Under the pieces are notes generated by a model. It was not told the origin of the DNA and searched no databases. It saw nothing but the letters and a program-made list of their open reading frames with translations. DNA of 64,000 nt from assembly GCA_014653545.1 (NCBI GenBank), contig JACWEJ010000001.1, positions 185,278 through 249,277 on the forward strand, given 5' to 3'. Shown one piece after another: positions 55,471 to 63,256 of this stretch. The stretch comes from Pelagibacterales bacterium SAG-MED41. Its GTDB lineage: Bacteria > Pseudomonadota > Alphaproteobacteria > Pelagibacterales > Pelagibacteraceae. Made by a program: the position numbers and the translations under genes. The stretch's first letter is position 1; the number at the start of each line of letters is the position of its first letter.

Positions 55471-56558
55471 TGAAAATTAAATCAATCAAAGCAATAACTT
55501 TGAGCATGCCTTTCAGTCATGGTGGAAAAAAAGTAATTTTTCATGGCAAAGAATGGAAAAGTTTAGAATTTAACATTGTAAAAGTAGAAACTGATAAAGG
55601 TATTACAGGTTGGGGCGAAGCATTTGGTTACACTAGTTGGAAGTCAGTGAAAATTGCAGTTGAAGATATGGTTGCTCCCCTACTCATTGGTAAAGATATG
55701 GCTGACATACCAAAATTACTTCTAACTCTACAAAAATCTTTACATTTATTTGGGCGCTACGGAATTACCATGTTTGCAATTTCAGGGGTAGAAATAGCTT
55801 TATGGGATGCTTTAGGTAAGGAAAAGAATAAACCTATTCATGAATTATTAGGTAAAAAAAATAATGATCTTTTTAAAGCTTATTCAAGTTTATTTAGATA
55901 TGGAGACCCAAAGATTATAGAACAAAAATGTAAACAATCATTAGATGATGGTTATCAAGCAATTAAGTTACATGAAATTGAAAATGATTGCATTGAAGCT
56001 GGGAGAAAAGGAACAGGTAATCTTCCTTTGATGCTAGATACAAACTGTCCTTGGACTTACGAGGAAACACTTTCAAAAAAAAAATTTTTAAAAAAAATGA
56101 AATTAACTTGGCTTGAAGAACCAGTTTATCCTCCAGAAGATTACGAAACACTTGCTAAACTAAAGAAAGAACTAGAAATACCAATAGCTTGTGGTGAAAA
56201 CGCGTGCACAGAGTTTGAATTTAAATTAATGATTAATCAAGAAGCAGTAAACTATGTACAACCATCCGTTATAAAAGTTGGTGGTATATATGAGATGTTT
56301 AAAATTATAAAATTTGCTGAGACAAATAATATATCAGTGATGCCACATACTGCTTACTTTGGCCCAGGTTTCTTAGCCACATTGCAACTGGCTGCTTTGA
56401 TGCAAAGAGATACTTATATTGAGCGATTTTATCTTGATATAGATCAAGAATTCTACCCAAATTTTAAAAATGCAATTAATGGCAAATTCAAACTTCCTTC
56501 AGGTCCAGGTCTTGGAATTGATTTCGATTATAAAAAATTAAGTAAATATGAAATATAG
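55470..56558 (+). CDS. Enolase-superfamily mandelate racemase/muconate-lactonizing-like enzyme
   Basis: A 362-residue protein with an N-terminal capping domain (1-125) and a TIM-barrel domain. Metal ligands are Asp in 'LMLDTNCPW', Glu in 'WLEEPVYPP' and Glu in 'IACGENAC'. The first catalytic lysine is in 'AIKLHEIEND', a K-x-H version of the usual K-x-K. The His-Asp dyad is incomplete: His is in 'VMPHTAYFG', but the Asp of 'QPD' is Ser in 'VQPSVIKVGGI'. It probably dehydrates or isomerises an acid sugar or hydroxy acid. It overlaps the CitE-like gene by 11 bp. Confidence 0.83.
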   Translation: MKIKSIKAITLSMPFSHGGKKVIFHGKEWKSLEFNIVKVETDKGITGWGEAFGYTSWKSVKIAVEDMVAPLLIGKDMADIPKLLLTLQKSLHLFGRYGITMFAISGVEIALWDALGKEKNKPIHELLGKKNNDLFKAYSSLFRYGDPKIIEQKCKQSLDDGYQAIKLHEIENDCIEAGRKGTGNLPLMLDTNCPWTYEETLSKKKFLKKMKLTWLEEPVYPPEDYETLAKLKKELEIPIACGENACTEFEFKLMINQEAVNYVQPSVIKVGGIYEMFKIIKFAETNNISVMPHTAYFGPGFLATLQLAALMQRDTYIERFYLDIDQEFYPNFKNAINGKFKLPSGPGLGIDFDYKKLSKYEI

Positions 56559-57198
56559 ATCAGTTTTATTCGTACCTGGTCATGAAGAAAAAAAAATCAG
56601 AAAAGCCTATACTTTAAATCCTGACTTAATTGTTATTGACTTAGAATCAACAGTGCCAGATCTAGAAAAAGAAAATGCAAAAAAAATTATTCAAACTTGT
56701 GATGTAAATAAAGAAAATACTTATATTAGAATAAATTCTAGTGATGACTTATCTTTTGTTTGCGATGAAAAATTTATTGGAATATTTTTACCCTTTACAG
56801 AAAGTAAAGAGCAATTATTATCAATCGATAGTCTACTGAAAAAAAATGAAAAATTTAAAACAGATATTATCCCTATTATTGAAAGTCAAAAAGGATTAGA
56901 TAATCTTAAAGAAATTTGTAATTTTGTTGAGAGAGTTAAAATCATTTCATTTGGTTCTCATGATCTAGCAAAATCTATTAATCTGAAAGTCTCTGACAAT
57001 GAAAATGAAATTCTAGAATTTAGGAAATTGATTGCTAAATTTTCTAAAAACCCTATAGATACTTCTTACCTTAATTTTAAAGATATAGATGGTTTTAAGA
57101 GGTCTTGTAAGATAGTGAAAGATTTAGGTTTTGGTGGAAAAGCATGTATTCACCCAAATCAAATTGAAATATCGAACGAAATATTTAATGAAAAATAA
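56548..57198 (+). CDS. CitE/HpcH-HpaI aldolase-like protein
   Basis: A 216-residue TIM-barrel of the HpcH/HpaI aldolase/citrate lyase beta-chain family, shorter than the usual 280-290. 'RSVLFVPGHEEKKIRKA' (4-20), 'IVIDLESTVPDLEKENA' with Glu/Asp ligands, 'IRINSSDD', 'IPIIESQKGLDNL' and 'GKACIHPNQI' are landmarks. Typical enzymes cleave acyl-CoA or keto acids, such as malyl-CoA or 4-hydroxy-2-oxo acids. The C-terminal lid is missing. The end overlaps the next gene by 11 bp. Confidence 0.84.
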   Translation: MKYRSVLFVPGHEEKKIRKAYTLNPDLIVIDLESTVPDLEKENAKKIIQTCDVNKENTYIRINSSDDLSFVCDEKFIGIFLPFTESKEQLLSIDSLLKKNEKFKTDIIPIIESQKGLDNLKEICNFVERVKIISFGSHDLAKSINLKVSDNENEILEFRKLIAKFSKNPIDTSYLNFKDIDGFKRSCKIVKDLGFGGKACIHPNQIEISNEIFNEK

Positions 57199-58228
57199 AA
57201 TAAAAATTGCTGTAGTTGGTATTGGCCTGATGGGTAACCAGCATTTAAAAGCTATTCACTTAAGTAAAAAAGCAAAACTTCAATCTATTGTTGATATTAA
57301 CGAGAGTTCAAGGCTTCATGCAAAAAAGTTTAAAGTACCATTTTATAAAACCTCTACGGATCTACTTAAAAATAAAAAACCTGATGCGGTCATTGTAGCC
57401 ACTCCTAATCAATTTCATGAAAAACATACTATCAGCTTTTTAAATGCTAAGATTCCAGTGCTCTTGGAAAAGCCTATTTCGAATAATATACAAAAAGCGA
57501 AAAAGATTATAAATAGTGCAAAAAAAAATAAAACACATTTATTAATTGGATATCACAGAAGACATAATTCAATCGTAACAAAAGTTAAAAAGAAAATTGA
57601 CTCTGGTAAATTAGGTAAAATTGTAGCTGGTAATGTAATGTGCTGGTTATATAAAAATAAAGATTGGTATAAAGAAAAATGGAGAATTAGAAAAGGTGGC
57701 GGTCCATTAGGGATAAACTTAGTTCATGATATTGATCTAATTTGTTATTTGCTCGGTCCTGTTCAATTTGTTCAAGCCTCTACATCTAATAAAATTAGAA
57801 AATACGATGTTGAAGATACGGCCATAGTAAATTTTACTTTCAAATCTGGTGCATTATGCACTTTAAATGTTTCAGACACTATTGTGGGTCCTTGGAGCTA
57901 TGAATTAACAGCTGGTGAAAATCCTGCTTACCCAATAACTAATCAATCAGCATACTATATTGGTGGTACAAAGGGCTCTATACAATTTCCAAATTTAAAA
58001 CATTGGTTCAACAAAGGTGAGAGAAGTTGGTGGAGACCTATATTTCATAAAGATATGAATATTAGATTAAGTAGATTCACTTTAATAAATCAAATCAACC
58101 ATTTATGTGATGTCGTGCTTAATAAAACGAAGCCAAAAGTAACAGGTGATGACGGCTTGCAATCTTTAAAAATATTTGATGCAATACTTAAAAGCACTAA
58201 ATCAGGGAAAAAAATAAAAATTAATTAA
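57188..58228 (+). CDS. Gfo/Idh/MocA family oxidoreductase 1
   Basis: A 346-residue NAD(P)-dependent dehydrogenase. The Rossmann loop 'VVGIGLMGNQHLKAI' is at 7-21. Catalytic Lys in 'PVLLEKPIS' and the His in 'GINLVHDIDLICYLLG' fit the family, which oxidises inositol, glucose, sugar acids and related alcohols. A TTG at 57131 gives a longer frame, but I chose ATG 57188 because the Rossmann fold then starts after eight residues. It is directly followed by the next oxidoreductase with no spacer (TAA then ATG). Confidence 0.86.
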   Translation: MKNKIKIAVVGIGLMGNQHLKAIHLSKKAKLQSIVDINESSRLHAKKFKVPFYKTSTDLLKNKKPDAVIVATPNQFHEKHTISFLNAKIPVLLEKPISNNIQKAKKIINSAKKNKTHLLIGYHRRHNSIVTKVKKKIDSGKLGKIVAGNVMCWLYKNKDWYKEKWRIRKGGGPLGINLVHDIDLICYLLGPVQFVQASTSNKIRKYDVEDTAIVNFTFKSGALCTLNVSDTIVGPWSYELTAGENPAYPITNQSAYYIGGTKGSIQFPNLKHWFNKGERSWWRPIFHKDMNIRLSRFTLINQINHLCDVVLNKTKPKVTGDDGLQSLKIFDAILKSTKSGKKIKIN

Positions 58229-59359
58229 ATGAAGAAACTCAGATTGGGTATCATAGGTGGGGGTCCTGGATCTTGGATAGGACATGTTCATAGAATTGCA
58301 TCACGTTTTGACGACAAATATAAAATAGTTGCAGGTGTATTTTCAAGAAATTTAAGGGTAAATCAATCATTTGGTGTCAGCATAGGTATCAATAAAAATA
58401 GATGCTACAAGGATTTTAAACAACTTTGCGGTAAAGAGAAAAAAAGAAAAGATGGCATAGAAGTAATAGCAATTATGACACCTCCGGGAAGTCATCAAGC
58501 AATTGCAGAACTTTTCATTAAAAATAACATACATGTCATATCAGATAAGCCCTTTGCAGGTACACTTCCACAGGCTAAAAAACTTTACAAAACTATAATT
58601 CAAAATAAGAAAATAGTTTACGGTTTGACACATAATTATTCTGCTTATCCAATGGTAAGACATGCTAAAAAATTAATCGAAGATAAAAAACTGGGAAATG
58701 TCGAGTATATAAATGTGGAGTATGTTCAAGACTGGTCTAATGGTGTCAAAGTTACTACTAAAAATGCTAAAAAAGTTTTTAGATGGAAATTAGATAAAAA
58801 AATTGCAGGTGTATCAACAGTATTAAATGAAATAGGTTCTCATGCTTATCATCTTTGTAACTATATAACTGGCCTCGAAGGTAAATCTTTATTTGCAGAT
58901 ATAAAAAAGTACTCTAAAAAAATTAAATTTGATACTAATGCCCAAGTTTTTATAAATTACGAAAATGGCGCTAAAGGATTATTCTGGGCTTCAACTACAG
59001 CAAAAGGTGGAATTTATGGTCTTAGAATTAGAGTGTTTGGATCAAAAGGTAGCATGGAGTGGGTTCAGAATGATCCAAATTATTTAAAATATAGTAGTGA
59101 AACTGGCGCAACAAAAATTTTAGAAAGAGGTTTTAATGAAAGTAATTTTTCTAAATCTTTTTCAAGAATTAAATACGGTCACCCTGAGGGATATTTGAGT
59201 GCTTTTTCTAATTTGTATAAGGAAATTGCGCAAAAGATAAATTTAAAGAAATCCAAGAAAAGATTTTATTTTCCAACTGCCTATGAAGGTCTGCTTACCG
59301 CAAAGTTTATTGATGGTTGTGTAAAATCTTCTTCAAAAAAAAAATGGGTACAATTTTAA
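58229..59359 (+). CDS. Gfo/Idh/MocA family oxidoreductase 2
   Basis: A 376-residue dehydrogenase with the loop 'GIIGGGPGSWIGHVHRIA' (7-24), longer between Gly residues than in neighbours. The usual EKP is DKP in 'VISDKPFAG'. 'VSTVLNEIGSHAYHLCNYI' has the catalytic-region His residues. 'GLFWASTTAKGG' is a common C-domain strand. Its size and motifs fit glucose/inositol-type dehydrogenases. It is immediately followed by ORF 3 without spacing. The three tandem genes differ in sequence, suggesting distinct substrates. Confidence 0.86.
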   Translation: MKKLRLGIIGGGPGSWIGHVHRIASRFDDKYKIVAGVFSRNLRVNQSFGVSIGINKNRCYKDFKQLCGKEKKRKDGIEVIAIMTPPGSHQAIAELFIKNNIHVISDKPFAGTLPQAKKLYKTIIQNKKIVYGLTHNYSAYPMVRHAKKLIEDKKLGNVEYINVEYVQDWSNGVKVTTKNAKKVFRWKLDKKIAGVSTVLNEIGSHAYHLCNYITGLEGKSLFADIKKYSKKIKFDTNAQVFINYENGAKGLFWASTTAKGGIYGLRIRVFGSKGSMEWVQNDPNYLKYSSETGATKILERGFNESNFSKSFSRIKYGHPEGYLSAFSNLYKEIAQKINLKKSKKRFYFPTAYEGLLTAKFIDGCVKSSSKKKWVQF

Positions 59360-60271
59360 ATGATTAAATCCTGTGTAATAGGGTTATCTAAAATTGGTCA
59401 AATTCATTGTTCTAATTTAAAAAAAATAAAAAAAACATCTTTAAATTATGTTTACGATAAAGATTTTACTTTAAGAAATAAAACTGCCAAAAAGTTTAAG
59501 TGTAAGACTTCTAATAGCTTTGAAGAAATTTTGAGAAATAAAGACGTAAAATTATTTATTATAGCTTCTCCAACTACTACTCATGAATATTATTTAGATA
59601 AACTAATAAAGCACAAGAAGATGATTTATTGTGAAAAACCGATATCTTTAAATGCTTCAAAGCTGGACGTTTTAGTTAAAAGAATTAGATCAAATAGGAT
59701 TAAAATATGTATTGGGCTAAATAGAAGATTTTCTGATGCTTATATTAAAATGAAGAAATTAATTAATAGTAAACAAGTTAAAATTATTCAGATTATATCA
59801 AGATCGTCAAATGCTAATGTCAAGCAATCTGTTAGAAATGGGGGTCTTTTTATGGATAAAGGATTTCACTTTTTTGACTTGGCTTGTTGGTTTGCGAACT
59901 CGTTTCCAAATAAAATAATCACAATTGCTAATCCCTTAAGTACTAAAGAATTTCTCAAAAATAATGACTACTCAGATGCAGTTGTAAATATGAAATTTAA
60001 AAATAAGATAATAGTAGAATATATATTCAGTAGAAATAGTAGACTTGGTCACGAAGAAAGAATCAAATTATTTGGTAATGGATTTAAGATTGATTCCGAC
60101 AAGTATTTTAAGAAATCAATAATTTATAAGAATTTTGACATAAAACATAAAGAGAGCTACTTTAGATGTTTGAAAAAATTTATTCGATTAAATAAAAATT
60201 TGCTATTGAATGAAGGAATTCGAACTCAAAAAATTTGTGATAATGTTTTAAAATCTGCCAGACTTAATTAG
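59360..60271 (+). CDS. Gfo/Idh/MocA family oxidoreductase 3 (short)
   Basis: A 303-residue version with loop 'VIGLSKIGQIHCSNL' (6-20), catalytic Lys in 'MIYCEKPIS' and 'GGLFMDKGFHFFDLACWF' carrying the His-x-x-x-Asp pair. It is shorter than the family norm of 330-370, and the C-terminal domain is reduced. It ends the catabolic operon; lpxB converges with a 3-bp gap. The Lys-rich, AT-biased codon use is the same as in neighbours. Confidence 0.85.
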   Translation: MIKSCVIGLSKIGQIHCSNLKKIKKTSLNYVYDKDFTLRNKTAKKFKCKTSNSFEEILRNKDVKLFIIASPTTTHEYYLDKLIKHKKMIYCEKPISLNASKLDVLVKRIRSNRIKICIGLNRRFSDAYIKMKKLINSKQVKIIQIISRSSNANVKQSVRNGGLFMDKGFHFFDLACWFANSFPNKIITIANPLSTKEFLKNNDYSDAVVNMKFKNKIIVEYIFSRNSRLGHEERIKLFGNGFKIDSDKYFKKSIIYKNFDIKHKESYFRCLKKFIRLNKNLLLNEGIRTQKICDNVLKSARLN

Positions 60272-60274
60272 ATT

Positions 60275-61405
60275 TTATAAAAATTTATTTAAAGATAATC
60301 CAGCCTGTTGCGCAGAAGAGTTAGAGCTTTTTAAACTTTTTAAAATTAATTGAGTTTCTTTTATTTGCTCTTCCATTCTTTCAGGGTTATCAATAAAATA
60401 TATTGTCTTACTAGAAATGTTTTTAGGATTACACTCTCCTTGCAACAATTCAGGTATAATTTCTTTTTTAGCAGCAATATTAATAATATTAGCAAATTTT
60501 GTCTTCACTAGCATTTTTACTATTAGAAAATTTATAAAATTCATTTTATATAAAATTATAGAAGGAATTTTAAAATTAGAGATTTCTAGGGAGACCGTTC
60601 CAGATTTTGCTATAGCAAATATTGACTTTCTGAGTATATGAGATTTAATTTTATCATCACTGATTACCTCGCAATTAATTAATTCACTTTTAGAGATATG
60701 AGTTTGTATAGAAGATGAGTATTCTTTGGTTGAATGAAAAACGTAAGTTATATCTTTGTTGCTTTTATTCAATAGTTTTATTGACTCTAATAAGATAGGA
60801 GTTAAAACTTCGATTTCAGATTTTCGACTGCCCGGAAAAACAGATATTAAAGCTTTATTTTTTCCTATAACTTGATTGATATCTATCGCCTTATCATCTT
60901 TTTCATCTAATAATGGGTGTCCTACAAATTCATTGCTCATATCCTCCTTATCGAAGTATGTTTTTTCAAAGTTAAATAATAACAATATATGGTCTATAAA
61001 TTTTTTGATTTTCTTAACTCTTCCCTCTCTCCATACCCATACTTGAGGGGCTACGTAATGAATTGTTTTAATATTGGGATTATTTTTTTTTACCCTTTCA
61101 GCAACCCTTAACGTAAAATCAGGACTATCAACAGTAAATAATATATCTGGCTGAAAATTCTCTATTGCTTCAACAGTCTCATTAATTTTTTTTTTTATTT
61201 TTAAAATGTTGAAAATGACATTTGTAAATCCTAAATAGGTAATTTCTTTAAGATCGTAGATTGATTTTATTCCCAATTTTTTTAAATTTTCTCCACCTAC
61301 TGAAAGATATTCAATATTTGAATTTAATTTATTTAAGTTACTTATTACTGTTGAAGCCAATTTATCACCAGAAGCTTCTCCAGTAACAATAAAGATCTTT
61401 TTCAT
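60275..61405 (-). CDS. lpxB: Lipid A disaccharide synthase
   Basis: A glycosyltransferase of about 376 residues that joins UDP-diacylglucosamine and lipid X in lipid A synthesis at the inner membrane. 'IFIVTGEASGDKLAS' (4-18), 'VDSPDFTLRVA', 'IHYVAPQVWVWREGR', 'FVGHPLLDE', 'SVFPGSRKSEI' and 'AKSGTVSLE' are all LpxB markers. A start at 61420 is possible but 61405 gives the ATGA overlap with the upstream sugar dehydrogenase gene and fits family N-termini. In many Alphaproteobacteria lpxB follows gltA; here the accessory island separates it from gltX. Confidence 0.94.
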   Translation of the reverse strand: MKKIFIVTGEASGDKLASTVISNLNKLNSNIEYLSVGGENLKKLGIKSIYDLKEITYLGFTNVIFNILKIKKKINETVEAIENFQPDILFTVDSPDFTLRVAERVKKNNPNIKTIHYVAPQVWVWREGRVKKIKKFIDHILLLFNFEKTYFDKEDMSNEFVGHPLLDEKDDKAIDINQVIGKNKALISVFPGSRKSEIEVLTPILLESIKLLNKSNKDITYVFHSTKEYSSSIQTHISKSELINCEVISDDKIKSHILRKSIFAIAKSGTVSLEISNFKIPSIILYKMNFINFLIVKMLVKTKFANIINIAAKKEIIPELLQGECNPKNISSKTIYFIDNPERMEEQIKETQLILKSLKSSNSSAQQAGLSLNKFL

Positions 61406-62469
61406 TTTTGAAGCTTCCATATTGAACCTTGATCCGTTAATAGAAATATTCTTCCAGTACTCTCTTGAATTTCAATATCTCTTATTCTACCAATAACACC
61501 TTGAAAAATAATTTTTTCACTTATAAATTTATTATCGTTAAATTTTATTTTTCTTAAAGATTGATCCTTAAGAGAAGTTATTAAGGCATCTCCATTCCAT
61601 TCGCTAAATTCTTCTCCTTTATAAATAACCATGGAACTTGCAGCTATTGAAGGTACCCAATATTTTATTGCTTTTGTGAAGCCAGGTTTCCATTTGGGTC
61701 CTATTTTTGTACCGGTATAATTTGTTCCTCCCCATCCTAAAATTTTCCATCCATAGTTTTCTGCAAACTTTGCTACACCAAACCAATCACCGCCTTTAGC
61801 CCCATGATTTGTTAAATAAATTTTATTATTGAAAGGTGATAAATCCATTCCTTGAGGATTTCTTACACCAATTTGAAAGATTTCTGGTAACCAATTTTCT
61901 TTACCTTCAAATTTTGGATTGTCTTTAGGAATTTTTCCATCCAAATGAATTCTTATTATACTTCCTGGATGTTTTGTGGGATCCTGAGCAATCATGCCTT
62001 CCCCTCTTTCACCTGCCGTTATATAAAGTAAATTATCTTTGATAATTAATCTCGATCCAAAATGATAACCCGAATTAATTGGTGGTTCAGCCCTAAAAAT
62101 ATTTTTAAATTTAAATTCTTTTTTATCAAATGAAGCTCTAGCAACAGAAGTGCTTGATTTACCTTTTCCCCTGTTTTCGGAATATGACACAAATACATGC
62201 TCATCAAAATATAGGACTTCTAGTAACCCTCCCTGTCCACCTACAAGAATATTTAGGTTATGATTAATTTCATTTAAACTTTTATTTTTTATATCTGCTA
62301 AAAAAAAATTACCTTGTTTTTCAGTAATTAATATTCTGTTCTCATCAATGAATGAAAGACTCCAAGGTTCATTTAAACCACTGAACATTTCTTCTAATTT
62401 CGGCTCTTTAGTAACTGAAATAGAAAATTGAAAAATAAAAATTACAGAGAATAAAATTATTTTTTTCAT
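61402..62469 (-). CDS. PQQ-type sugar dehydrogenase (Asd/glucose-sorbosone dehydrogenase-like)
   Basis: A 355-residue exported protein with a signal peptide (1-20) and a six-bladed propeller of the soluble aldose dehydrogenase family. 'LNEPWSLSFIDENRILITEKQG' (given in part), 'NSGYHFGSRLIIKDNLLYITAGERG', also given in part, 'RNPQGMDLSPF' and 'VPSIAASSMVIY' are the standard PQQ-dependent dehydrogenase strands. It would oxidise a sugar in the periplasm if PQQ is available. It overlaps lpxI and lpxB by 4 bp each, a strange place inside a lipid A operon. Confidence 0.86.
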   Translation of the reverse strand: MKKIILFSVIFIFQFSISVTKEPKLEEMFSGLNEPWSLSFIDENRILITEKQGNFFLADIKNKSLNEINHNLNILVGGQGGLLEVLYFDEHVFVSYSENRGKGKSSTSVARASFDKKEFKFKNIFRAEPPINSGYHFGSRLIIKDNLLYITAGERGEGMIAQDPTKHPGSIIRIHLDGKIPKDNPKFEGKENWLPEIFQIGVRNPQGMDLSPFNNKIYLTNHGAKGGDWFGVAKFAENYGWKILGWGGTNYTGTKIGPKWKPGFTKAIKYWVPSIAASSMVIYKGEEFSEWNGDALITSLKDQSLRKIKFNDNKFISEKIIFQGVIGRIRDIEIQESTGRIFLLTDQGSIWKLQK

Positions 62470-63253
62470 TTAACTAAGATAAACATTTTATATTTATTTG
62501 CATAGTTAATAGACTTTTTTTTATCTAAAAAAATGTTTCTTTTATGCTTAAGAACTATTCCTTTAATTCCTGATGCCTTACATTGTTTTAATGTTTCTAA
62601 ACCTATAGTTGGTAAATCAACTCTGTAATCTTGTTTTTTTTTTGGAAATTTCACTAGAACACCTTTTGTAATATTTTTAACCTTCTTAATTTTTTTAAGC
62701 ATTTTTTGTGTTCCTTCTTTTTTTTCTAAGATAATAGAATTATTTCTACTGACCGCTCCTTGTGTGTGACTATACTGATTAGATTTACTCAATGCTTTCA
62801 AAGCATTTCTAATATCGATCTTATCTTTAAAGTTAGGTTTATTTCTTGTAAAATTTCCTTTCGACAAACTAAGCTCTGGCGTAAAAGTAGTCGAACTAAT
62901 AGTTTCGATTTTTTCTTTTTTAAAAATATTTATTATTTCTTTTAAAAGAGATGCGTCTCCAAGTTTAGCTTTTTTTATAATTCTTGGAATATAATAAACT
63001 CCTTTAAAATCTAATCTAAGCTTAGAAAAATTTGGTTTTTGAACTTTTCCTGCGAATAAAACTTTCTTACAATTATTTTTTTTAAAATAGAAATTATTTT
63101 ACCAAATTGGCCTATTGATACAGAGAATGCATCTTTATCTCTTTTAAATAACTTTTTCTTTGTAAGATCGATTATGAGATACTTTCTTCTGTCTTTAATC
63201 TTTTTATATATATATTTTGGAAAATCTGTTTCTCCAAAAATAAGTCCAATCAT
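62466..63253 (-). pseudogene. lpxI: LpxI-type UDP-2,3-diacylglucosamine hydrolase, frameshifted
   Basis: The DUF1009 protein LpxI cleaves UDP-2,3-diacylglucosamine to lipid X, replacing LpxH. The N-terminal part begins 'MIGLIFGETDFPKYI'. The other frame continues 'VLFAGKVQKPNFSK', 'KLGDASLLKEI', 'ISSTTFTPELSLSKGNF' and 'GIKGIVLKHKRN' to the stop. The switch occurs at an A8 run (T8 near 63076-63083). One more A would give 'GKIISILKKNNCKKVLFAG' and a 262-residue protein. The gene is flanked by lpxA and the sugar dehydrogenase. Because lipid A genes are normally needed, an assembly error is quite likely. Confidence 0.85.
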
Positions 63254-63256
63254 ATT

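Noticed and set aside
57131..57190. TTG start for the first Gfo/Idh/MocA gene
   Set aside because: It adds 19 residues before the Rossmann fold, read through the CitE-like gene; ATG at 57188 is better.
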